In this document: positions 15,448-22,965 of the stretch, in pieces
How positions within the stretch are numbered: position 1 is the stretch's first letter
Layout: the number at the start of each line of letters is the position of its first letter
Virus record (IMG/VR): IMGVR_UViG_3300027754_000293
Coordinates: 1-31,539 of that record
DNA length: 31,539 nucleotides
From: a virus
Reading direction: 5' to 3' (one strand)
The notes under the pieces: model-generated
Database searches by the model: none
What the model was told of the DNA's origin: nothing
What the model saw: only the letters and a program-made list of their open reading frames with translations
Program-made: the position numbers and the translations under genes

Positions 15448-17655
15448 ATGATTTCAACCAATCAACCAAAAGTCACGATCTTTAAAAACATTTTACAAAC
15501 GTCCGGCGGTGACGATTTCTATTTGTCCGACATCGTCAAAGCTATTCACGACGGCCATTGGCGCGACAAAATTGAAACGTTGCGTCAACTTGAATCCAAA
15601 TCGGATCGTTCAGATTATAAGAAAAACAATTTACCCTACTTCACCGGATCCGGAACATTCGAAAAACGAAACGACAAATCGTTGACCGAACACAACGGTC
15701 GGATCGTGTTGGATTTCGACAACCTTGAAAACGTTGATCACGCCAAATCGTTGATTTGTTGTGACGAATTCGTCGAACATTGTTTCGTGTCCGCGTCCGG
15801 AAATGGTTTGGCGGCAATCGTCAAAATAGATCCTACAAAACACGCGGAATCGTTCGAATCCGCAAAGAAATATTTCGAACAGAAATATCAATTAACGATC
15901 GATCCGTTGCGTGACGTGTCGCGCGCGCGGTTCATTTCATACGATCCAAACCTTTATTCCAATCCGTCGTCACGCGTTTTCCTAGTCAACCGGTCCGCGG
16001 AACAAAAGATCCGCGACGTGATCGCAAACATGATCAACCGCGCGGCGGACGGTGAACGTCACAATACTGTTTTGAAAAGTTCACGTTTGGCCGGCGGATT
16101 TGTGGCCGGCGGAATCATTGACGAATCCGAAATCGAAAATTTTATTATCGACACAATCACGGCGGCCGGATTCCGAACCGATCAACACGTCCAAACAATA
16201 AAAGACGGAATCAACAACGGCAAAATGTCGCCGTTGCAAATGTCGGACGCCGAACGAATGACGGTCCAATCAAAACAGGATTCGGAAAGTTGGTCGGAAA
16301 TTTATTCGTTCATTCATTCAGTAAATCGCGCCGGACGTCAATTCAACGAAACCGACATCATTCACCTTTGCGAAAAGTATTTGATAAGTCGTGAAAAAGT
16401 CGCGGCCGCGTTCACAAAAATATTCACGGAACATTCCGACGAATTCGATTTGGACAACAAACCGGAAATCGTCCGCGTCGAACTGTTCATTCGTCAACGT
16501 TGGGAAATCGTCCGGAATGACGTGACCGGAATATCCGAATTCCGCGAATGGAATCAACCGGAGTTCGAACGGTTAAACGTCAACACAATTTATCGCGCAA
16601 TCCAACACGCCGGTTTTAAATTTTCGGCCGAAAAACTAAAGTCACTATTGAAATCCGATTTTATTGTTCCGTTCAATCCGTTCGACGATTATTTCGAATC
16701 GTTGCCAACCTGGATCGATGACGAAAATCATGTCGATCACATTTCCAAACTTGCAAATTTCGTAAAAGTCAAAGGATCAGCGGACGATCAAACTTTTTTC
16801 GTCAACCAATTCAAAAAACATTTGGTTCGATCGATACATTGCACTCTACACGGAAAGGAAAATCGATTCGTGTTCGTGTTGATAGGCGAACAGCAAAACA
16901 CCGGCAAATCAACATTCATTCGTTTTTTGAATCCGTTCGGTTCGCGGTATTACACGGAAAGCCCAATCCGCGACAACAAGGACACGGAAATATCGTTCGC
17001 GGAAAACTTTATTCACAACCTTGAGGAATTGTCGTCATTGGGAAAATTAGAGGTCAATCACTTGAAATCCGTGATCAGCCGGTCGATAATAAAAGAGCGC
17101 AAACCATACGGCGAAACGTCGGACGATTATCCGCGCCGCGTCAACTTTTTCGGATCAACAAACAAGGACGAATTTTTAACGGACACGCAAAACACGCGTT
17201 GGTTGTGTTTCGAAGTGACCGAAATCGATTGGAAATATTCAAAGGAAATAAACATAGCGGACGTGTGGGCGCAATCGTTCGCGTTGTCGAAAAATGGTTT
17301 CGATTGCCAATTGACGAAAGAAGAAAGCGAACGCCGTGACCAAGCAAACAAGGCGTTCGAAATAACAGATTTAGAAAAGGACGTTGTTTGTCGTTTCTTT
17401 AAACCAGCACCGGCCAACGAAAATCAATATTTCAAACCAACATCGGAAATCCTTGAATCGATCATCAAATCAACCGACAACCGATTGAAATTCAATTCGT
17501 GGAATCTAAACAAGGCATTGAAACAATTGGGATTCGTTCCGGACCGAAAGGAAATGAACGGTCACCGCGTCCGCGGTTTTTACGTTTGGGCGAATCCAAC
17601 CGACAACGTTTCCGACATCAAAGATCCGATCAGTCCGGACGATTTGCCATTTTAG
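15448..17655 (+). CDS. Primase-helicase (BT4734-like N-domain plus VirE-type helicase)
   Basis: A 735-residue replication protein. Residues 60-170 have archaeo-eukaryotic primase features as found in BT4734-like domains: RIVLDFD at 85-91 (metal-binding Asp pair), ASGNGLAAIV at 116-125 and DVSRARFISYD at 156-166. A linker with a PriCT-like helical segment follows. Residues 420-640 form the VirE-family P-loop helicase, Walker A GEQQNTGKST near 480-489, and FFGSTNKDEFL near the motif C position. The last residues are SPDDLPF, an SSB-like tip. It is followed at once by one small gene and then the iteron-like array, consistent with origin recognition or opening. Confidence 0.88.
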   Translation: MISTNQPKVTIFKNILQTSGGDDFYLSDIVKAIHDGHWRDKIETLRQLESKSDRSDYKKNNLPYFTGSGTFEKRNDKSLTEHNGRIVLDFDNLENVDHAKSLICCDEFVEHCFVSASGNGLAAIVKIDPTKHAESFESAKKYFEQKYQLTIDPLRDVSRARFISYDPNLYSNPSSRVFLVNRSAEQKIRDVIANMINRAADGERHNTVLKSSRLAGGFVAGGIIDESEIENFIIDTITAAGFRTDQHVQTIKDGINNGKMSPLQMSDAERMTVQSKQDSESWSEIYSFIHSVNRAGRQFNETDIIHLCEKYLISREKVAAAFTKIFTEHSDEFDLDNKPEIVRVELFIRQRWEIVRNDVTGISEFREWNQPEFERLNVNTIYRAIQHAGFKFSAEKLKSLLKSDFIVPFNPFDDYFESLPTWIDDENHVDHISKLANFVKVKGSADDQTFFVNQFKKHLVRSIHCTLHGKENRFVFVLIGEQQNTGKSTFIRFLNPFGSRYYTESPIRDNKDTEISFAENFIHNLEELSSLGKLEVNHLKSVISRSIIKERKPYGETSDDYPRRVNFFGSTNKDEFLTDTQNTRWLCFEVTEIDWKYSKEINIADVWAQSFALSKNGFDCQLTKEESERRDQANKAFEITDLEKDVVCRFFKPAPANENQYFKPTSEILESIIKSTDNRLKFNSWNLNKALKQLGFVPDRKEMNGHRVRGFYVWANPTDNVSDIKDPISPDDLPF

Positions 17656-17690
17656 TCAATTTTTAATCAAACCAATAAATCAAACCAATC

Positions 17691-17933
17691 ATGAAAACAA
17701 AACAATTCAAACAACAAAACAGATCAATCACACGAAAAACCGTCACACGTGGCAAGGAATCGACGGAACCGGTTCATTTTTACACGAACGGCGCGTCGTC
17801 GGTATGTTGTATCAAAATGACGTTCACTGACCGAATTCGAATCCTATTCGGCGAAAACCTTTGGTTGATCGTAAAAGGAGGGATTCCGATTTTTGATTTG
17901 CAAACCGAAAATCCGTTCGCGGCCAAAAAGTGA
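17691..17933 (+). CDS. Small conserved-looking phage protein, 80 aa
   Basis: A basic N-terminal half (KTKQFKQQNRSITRKTVTRG) and a C-terminal part with MTFTDRIRILFGENLWLIV, a short phrase I associate with small proteins of Bacteroidota phages and elements but cannot name. It ends at the first TGACC repeat, whose TGA is the stop codon. It could be an origin-adjacent accessory factor. Confidence 0.5.
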   Translation: MKTKQFKQQNRSITRKTVTRGKESTEPVHFYTNGASSVCCIKMTFTDRIRILFGENLWLIVKGGIPIFDLQTENPFAAKK

Positions 17934-18170
17934 CCAAAGGTGACCGGAGTTTGGAAAAGTGCAATCAGTTGAAAATCAAACCGTTGTATTGTTTTTGACC
18001 AAAGTGACCAGGCCGCCCACGTGTTTTCCTTAGAGAATATTACGAACACAATATATAAAAAGTAAAAAGGTATAGGAATAGATTGGTCAGATTGGTCAGA
18101 TTGGTCAACGTATTGAAAACCAACGTTTTGCAAAATCAAAAAGTGACCGGATCGACCAAAGTGACCGGAG
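17931..18170. other. Iteron-like repeat array, candidate replication origin
   Basis: About ten copies of a TGACC-centred 9-base unit (TGACCAAAG or TGACCGGAG) occur in a non-coding stretch: 17931, 17941, 17996, 18005 on the plus strand; three inverted copies (GGTCA) at 18085, 18094 and 18103, exactly nine apart; then 18144, 18153 (one mismatch) and 18162. An AT-rich segment (about 18030-18080) sits between the plus-strand and inverted groups, as a duplex-unwinding element would. Similar 30-base blocks flank the region at both ends. It follows the primase-helicase. Alternatives are a late-promoter regulator array. Confidence 0.6.
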
Positions 18171-18209
18171 TTTTCGAAGTTTTTTGATAATCGTATAAAA
18201 AAATAGACA

Positions 18210-18608
18210 ATGAAAGAAAAAGAAGATTCGGAACAATCGGAATCAAAAATTCAACAGGATTGTTTCGTTTGGTTTTGGAACGAATTTCCATTATTGCGAC
18301 GAACGTTGTTTCACATTCCGAACGGAGGTCCGCGCGGACGCGTTGCCGGAAATCGAATGAAATCGATCGGCGTTGTTGCCGGCGTTCCGGATTTCGTGTT
18401 CGTTCATGACGGTCACGTTCATTTTTTTGAACTGAAAAAACCAGGTGAAACCGTTTCCGGAAAACAAAAGGAAATTCATTTTATATTTGCAAAACAAAAT
18501 TGTCCGGTGACGGTGATCCGTTCGTTGGACGAATTCAAAATAGCAATAACTGATATAATAATCATGTCACAATCAATCCGTCGAATCAATGAACGAATCA
18601 CAAAATAA
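18210..18608 (+). CDS. VRR-NUC domain nuclease
   Basis: A 132-residue PD-(D/E)xK nuclease. Active-site elements in order: Glu11 (SESKIQ), HIPNGG 35-40, GVPDFVFV with Asp61, FELKKP with Glu74 and Lys76, and Gln86. This is the full VRR-NUC pattern, found in phage enzymes that cut branched or flap DNA. It probably clears replication or recombination junctions before packaging, and lies just before the terminase genes. Its 3' end overlaps the next gene by 20 bases. Confidence 0.85.
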   Translation: MKEKEDSEQSESKIQQDCFVWFWNEFPLLRRTLFHIPNGGPRGRVAGNRMKSIGVVAGVPDFVFVHDGHVHFFELKKPGETVSGKQKEIHFIFAKQNCPVTVIRSLDEFKIAITDIIIMSQSIRRINERITK

Positions 18609-18915
18609 AACCGGCGCAATTCATTTCAATGATTCCGTCATTCCGGATCATTTGATCGAACAAATCGTCCATTGGTCACAATGGATCAACAAAAAGGAAA
18701 CACGCGTGTTTTTGATCGTTGATTCCGTGTCGTGTGAACAGAACGTTGACGCAAATGATCAACTTTGGATTTTGGAACAAGGCGTCCGAAATCCGGACGG
18801 ATCACGAAAATTTTTCAAAGTAGCATTGGAAAAATGGATCGAATTGATCGTTTCCGGTTCGCTTGAATATTTCGATCCGGCCATGTTTCTAAAAACTCAA
18901 ATCGACAAAATATGA
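18589..18915 (+). CDS. Hypothetical protein, 108 aa
   Basis: A protein between the nuclease and small terminase genes, overlapping both (20 and 4 bases). It contains LIEQIVHWSQWINKKETR and a central VFLIVDSVS strand. No family recognised. The two overlaps show that it belongs to the same polycistron as the packaging genes. Confidence 0.6.
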   Translation: MNESQNKTGAIHFNDSVIPDHLIEQIVHWSQWINKKETRVFLIVDSVSCEQNVDANDQLWILEQGVRNPDGSRKFFKVALEKWIELIVSGSLEYFDPAMFLKTQIDKI

Positions 18916-19319
18916 ATGAACCATTTGAAACAGAAACACCGGATCCGGAACCTAAAAAGGACGCGCGCGGACGGCCGTCAAAATACGATCCGGCAAAATT
19001 GCCGGATGTGACGAACCTTTGTTTGTTGGGTTTGACGGACGACGAATTGTCGGAATTTTTAGGAATTGACCGGTCAACGTTTTACGATTGGAAAAACAAA
19101 TATCCGGAATTCGCCGACGCGATTTGGTCGGGGAAACAAGGCGCGGACGCGTTGGTTGCTGAATCTTTATATAAAAACGCGCGCACCGGTGACACCGGCG
19201 CGGCGAAACATTGGTTGAATAATCGACGCCGGTCAAATTGGTCGGAAAAAATGGAAACGAAAGTCGTGATTGAACGTGAACAAGTTTTCAAAATTGGCGA
19301 CATCGAAATCAAATTTTAA
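18912..19319 (+). CDS. terS: Terminase small subunit
   Basis: A 135-residue protein with an N-terminal disordered part (DPEPKKDARGRPSKYDP), a helix-turn-helix (GLTDDELSEFLGIDRSTFYDW, residues 40-60) followed by KNKYPEFADAI, an oligomerisation helix, then HWLNNRRRSNWSEK. This is a standard phage TerS layout; it recognises the packaging site and hands DNA to the large subunit. It overlaps TerL by one base (TAATG). Confidence 0.85.
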   Translation: MNEPFETETPDPEPKKDARGRPSKYDPAKLPDVTNLCLLGLTDDELSEFLGIDRSTFYDWKNKYPEFADAIWSGKQGADALVAESLYKNARTGDTGAAKHWLNNRRRSNWSEKMETKVVIEREQVFKIGDIEIKF

Positions 19320-20821
19320 TGAACGAACCGGAACAGCCAAAAAAGGAAATTTTATTCGATCCTTTTCCGAATCAAATGACGTTTTTGGAAAAGGTTTTTT
19401 CATTCAAATATTCCGTCCTTTTGTTTGGCGGCGCGATCCGCGGCGGAAAAACGTTTTGCGTGTTGGGCGCGTTGTTGATCCTTTGCAAAATGTTTCCGCG
19501 GTCACGTTGGGCGGTTGTACGCGATACATTGGCAACGTTGAAACGGAACACGATTCCGTCGTTCCGAAAAATTTGTCCGGATTCTTTTTGCGTTGGCGGA
19601 TCTTTGGACAATGCATACAACCAGGACACGCAAACCGTCACTTTCAAAAACGGATCACAGATCTTTTTTTTTGCTGAAAATTACGACGCGGACAAAGAAT
19701 TGTTCCGTTGGCGTGGTTTGGAGGTCAACGGATTCGTGTTAGAAGAAATCAACGAACTACAAAAAAAGTCATTCAACAAAGCGATCGAACGCGCCGGAAC
19801 ACACGTGATCCGTGACGGCAAACAACCGCCGCCGTTGATTTTGGCGACAATGAATCCGGCGCAAAATTGGACGAAAGAAACGTTCTATTTGCCACACACG
19901 ACCGGAACATTGCCGGAAAAATGGTTCTATTTAACGTCCAAAATATTCGACAACGTTTTCATGTCCGCCGAATATATCGAATCGCTCAAAACGTTGCCGA
20001 AACATGAATATAAAATTTTCGTTGACGGTGATTGGAATGTTGTCGCGCAAACCGGCGGCGAATTTTATCGTTCATTCAACGTCCAACAACACACGATCGG
20101 CAATGAAATAAAACAGGACACCGGCCGTCCGGAATTATACGATCCAACGCGTCCGATTCACCTTTCATTCGACGAAAACGTCAATCCATACATAACCGCG
20201 ACGGTTTGGCAAATATTCGAAAACGATCCGCGGTTCGGATTGCCGGACCAGGTCGTCCGCGTTTTTGTGCAAATCGACGAATTTTGTTTGACGCAACCGG
20301 ACAACAAAATTGACAAACTTTGCGAACGGATTTCCGAAAAATATCGCGGACACGAAACCGGCCTTTTCATTTACGGTGACGCGACATCGAAAAAAGACGA
20401 CGTGAAATTGGAGGTTGGCGCGAACTTATACACGATAATTCATGACCGTTTGCGCGTGTTCAATCCGATCAACCGCGTTCCGAACGCCAATCCGTCGGTC
20501 GTGTCGCGTGGAAATTTTCAAAATTCCGTCTTTGAAGTTTATTTTAGGTCAAACGCGATTTTGATTGGTTCCAATTGCCGAAATTCGTGTTCCGATTATT
20601 TAAACGTTAAACAGGACGCGGACGGAACAAAGAAGAAATCAACGGAGGTCAACGCGGAAACGAAAGTCACTTTTCAACCGTTCGGTCACACGTCGGACGC
20701 CAATGATTACTTTTTGATTGTTGCGTTGCGTGACGATTACGAATTTTATTTGAAAGGACCAACGGCAATGAATCAAAAAGTTGTTTCCAGGGGCGAACTA
20801 AACAGATCTAAAAGATATTAA
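19319..20821 (+). CDS. terL: Terminase large subunit
   Basis: A 500-residue packaging motor. Walker A GGAIRGGKT at 37-45, Walker B NGFVLEEIN around 137-145 with catalytic Glu pair, coupling motif ATMNP at 176-180. The C-terminal RNase H-like nuclease shows HLSFDENVNP near 281-290, IYGDATSKK near 350 and DANDYF near 459, the three acidic clusters expected. It pumps DNA into the prohead and cuts it. There is no sign of truncation. Followed after two bases by the connector gene. Confidence 0.93.
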   Translation: MNEPEQPKKEILFDPFPNQMTFLEKVFSFKYSVLLFGGAIRGGKTFCVLGALLILCKMFPRSRWAVVRDTLATLKRNTIPSFRKICPDSFCVGGSLDNAYNQDTQTVTFKNGSQIFFFAENYDADKELFRWRGLEVNGFVLEEINELQKKSFNKAIERAGTHVIRDGKQPPPLILATMNPAQNWTKETFYLPHTTGTLPEKWFYLTSKIFDNVFMSAEYIESLKTLPKHEYKIFVDGDWNVVAQTGGEFYRSFNVQQHTIGNEIKQDTGRPELYDPTRPIHLSFDENVNPYITATVWQIFENDPRFGLPDQVVRVFVQIDEFCLTQPDNKIDKLCERISEKYRGHETGLFIYGDATSKKDDVKLEVGANLYTIIHDRLRVFNPINRVPNANPSVVSRGNFQNSVFEVYFRSNAILIGSNCRNSCSDYLNVKQDADGTKKKSTEVNAETKVTFQPFGHTSDANDYFLIVALRDDYEFYLKGPTAMNQKVVSRGELNRSKRY

Positions 20822-20823
20822 AA

Positions 20824-21534
20824 ATGGCGCGTTTTCTTCTTTCAACCGATTACATCACCCAAATTCGTTCGGAGGTTTTGGACGTTGTCATTGAAGATAA
20901 TGACGACATATTGGTCCGCGCCGAAAACGCGGCAATTGACGAACTGAAATCCTATTTATCGCAAAGATACGACACGGACAAAATATTCGCGCCGGTTTTG
21001 GATTGGGAATATTCCGCGGCCTATTCGATCAATGATCGCGTCCGGTTGACGGTTGCCGGCGTTGGATCTGTTTTGTGGAACGGAACGGACACGTTCGCGG
21101 ACGGAACGTTTGTTCACTTTGGAACGAAAATTTTCTTTGTTCAAAATTCACCGGCCGCGGCAACGGCAACCACGGACGACACATATTTCGTCGAAATCGG
21201 AACAATCAACGATCTGTTTTATTGCGTTGCGGACGTCACCGCGTCAACTACATTATTGAACGACGACGATTTTTGGACGGCCGGTGATTCGCGATCGGCG
21301 TTGATTTTACGATTTTTGATTGACGTGGTTTTATACGAAATACATTGCCGGATCAATCCGCGAAACATTCCGGAACACCGGATCAACCGTCGTGACGACG
21401 CGATCAAATGGTTGAAAGGTTGCGCCGATCCGCGCGGAAACATGAATCCAAATTTGCCATTGGCGGACCAGGACGACAAACACGGCGTTGATATTAGTTG
21501 GAACAGCAACGAAAAACAATCACACTATTATTAA
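20824..21534 (+). CDS. Head-tail connector, DUF1320 (Mu gp36)-like with insertion
   Basis: A 236-residue protein. The N-terminal 55 residues (FLLSTDYITQIRSEV, then NAAIDELKSYLSQRYD) and the C-terminal region (IDVVLYEIHCRINPRNIPEH, RRDDAIKWLKGCADPRG) together match DUF1320 head-completion proteins. Between them (about 60-142) lies a beta-rich insertion with WEYSAAYSINDRVRLTV, WNGTDTFADGTFV and FVQNSPAA. It would form the ring that joins portal and tail. Inserted beta modules of this kind occur in Bacteroidota relatives and may face outward. Confidence 0.75.
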   Translation: MARFLLSTDYITQIRSEVLDVVIEDNDDILVRAENAAIDELKSYLSQRYDTDKIFAPVLDWEYSAAYSINDRVRLTVAGVGSVLWNGTDTFADGTFVHFGTKIFFVQNSPAAATATTDDTYFVEIGTINDLFYCVADVTASTTLLNDDDFWTAGDSRSALILRFLIDVVLYEIHCRINPRNIPEHRINRRDDAIKWLKGCADPRGNMNPNLPLADQDDKHGVDISWNSNEKQSHYY

Positions 21535-21536
21535 AC

Positions 21537-21698
21537 ATGAAAAAGAAACTATTCGTTTTGGCCTTGTTTTTTGCCGTGGTTGCTTTTGGGTTGTATTCAT
21601 GTAAGGAAACCGACGTCGTGACGATAACGGACGACTGTTGGCGGATTCATTCAATCGTTCCGCGCGATACTGATTGGAACACAAAAAACAAACAATGA
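21537..21698 (+). CDS. Small lipoprotein, superinfection-exclusion or o-spanin candidate
   Basis: A 53-residue protein from ATG 21537. A Lys-rich start and hydrophobic core (KKKLFVLALFFAVVAFGLY) lead to the lipobox LYSC, so the mature protein would be lipid-modified at Cys22 and only 32 residues long. The residues after the cysteine are KETD, similar to the Lys/acidic export signal that sends lipoproteins to the cell surface in Bacteroidota. It lies between connector and portal, an unusual place for a lysis gene, and overlaps the portal start (ATGA). A short surface lipoprotein that blocks reinfection, or an outer-membrane spanin, are both possible. Confidence 0.65.
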   Translation: MKKKLFVLALFFAVVAFGLYSCKETDVVTITDDCWRIHSIVPRDTDWNTKNKQ

Positions 21699-22957
21699 AA
21701 ATCGGAAATTTTGAATTCAACTTTGGACGCGTTGTGAATGTCGATAAAAAAATCGAACAGGATTCACGCGTGTTGACCAAATTGGTTCGGACGCAATTGG
21801 TCCGGTCACGCTCCCAGGTCAAAGATCTAACAACCGCGACAACGTCGGCGGAATCGTTGTTGTTGCCGAATCGCAAAGAACTGATTCGAATATACAACAA
21901 CATCGTGACCGATCCGCATTTGTCCGCCGTCATGTTGACGTTGAAATTGAAAGTTTTGAACGCGCCGTTGAAAGTTTATTCCGGCGAAAAGGTTGACGAA
22001 AAGGCCACGGATTTGATTCGCGCGAATTGGTTCCGTGAAATATTGGAATCATTCATTGATTCGGAATTTTACGGATATTCATTGCTACAAATGGACGAAA
22101 TCGTTTCGGATCGCGTGTTGGTCACGCCGATTCCGCGCGAATATGTGATTCCGGAACGCCGGATCGTCAAAAAACAAGTTGAAAACATAAAAGACGTTAT
22201 TTCGATTGACGATCCGGTCTATTCGGATTGGTTGATTTTTAGCAATTCAAAACATTTGGGATTACTACACAAGGCCGCGCCAATGGTGATCATGAAACGC
22301 GCGGTCGTTTCTGCTTGGTCCGAATATGCGGAGGTTTTCGGATCACCAATCCGGATCGGCAAAACGGACATTCGCGATCCTAAAAAATACGCGAACATGG
22401 ACGCAATGTTGGCGAACATGGGATCAATGGCCTATGGAATTTTTGATCCGTCCGACATGATCGAATTCGTGGAAACGTCCAAAGGTGACGCGTTCAATGT
22501 TTACAATGAATTTGCAAAAATGGCCGACGCGCAAATATCAAAGTTGTTTTTAGGGCAAACCGGAACCACGGACGAAAAATCGTTTTCCGGATCCGCCAAC
22601 GTTCATTCCGGAATTTTGGATTCAATCGTTGATTCATACGTTGATAAAATGATCGGTTTCGTCAACGAAATCGTCATTCCGTTGTTGGCAAAACAAAAAA
22701 TATTTGCACCAACCAACGTCATGAAATTGCAAGGTGAAAACAATGTCGCGAAAGCATTGTCAACGATTTCGCCGTTGGTTGCAAACAAAATATTGGAATC
22801 AATGAAACCGAACGAAATTCGCGATCTAATTGGATTGCCGCCGGACGATTCAATCGTTGCGCCAATCAAAACAGCGCAACAAACGCCGTCCGTCATGAAT
22901 AAGGTTGCCGAATTATACGCCGAACTTTTACACGATCACGACAATCACAATCACTAA
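21695..22957 (+). CDS. Portal protein (DUF935 / Mu gp29-like)
   Basis: A 420-residue protein from the ATGA overlap start. Motifs of the family: RKELIRIYNNIVTDPHLSAV near 65-85, EFYGYSLLQM, PREYVIPE, MKRAVVSAWSEYAEVFGSPI, and QISKLFLGQTGTTDEKSFSG. It forms the dodecameric ring through which DNA enters and exits the head. The C-terminus ends in HDHDNHNH, a metal-binding-like histidine run whose role is unknown. It is adjacent to the MuF protein, as in Mu. Confidence 0.88.
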   Translation: MKIGNFEFNFGRVVNVDKKIEQDSRVLTKLVRTQLVRSRSQVKDLTTATTSAESLLLPNRKELIRIYNNIVTDPHLSAVMLTLKLKVLNAPLKVYSGEKVDEKATDLIRANWFREILESFIDSEFYGYSLLQMDEIVSDRVLVTPIPREYVIPERRIVKKQVENIKDVISIDDPVYSDWLIFSNSKHLGLLHKAAPMVIMKRAVVSAWSEYAEVFGSPIRIGKTDIRDPKKYANMDAMLANMGSMAYGIFDPSDMIEFVETSKGDAFNVYNEFAKMADAQISKLFLGQTGTTDEKSFSGSANVHSGILDSIVDSYVDKMIGFVNEIVIPLLAKQKIFAPTNVMKLQGENNVAKALSTISPLVANKILESMKPNEIRDLIGLPPDDSIVAPIKTAQQTPSVMNKVAELYAELLHDHDNHNH

Positions 22958-22965
22958 ATTCCGAA

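Noticed and set aside
17142-17347. Minus-strand frames opposite the primase-helicase
   Set aside because: They overlap conserved helicase motifs on the plus strand and have no leader motif.
18081-18107. CRISPR-like short repeats (three copies of GATTGGTCA)
   Set aside because: Units are 9 bases with no spacers and belong to the wider TGACC array, so they are iteron-like repeats.
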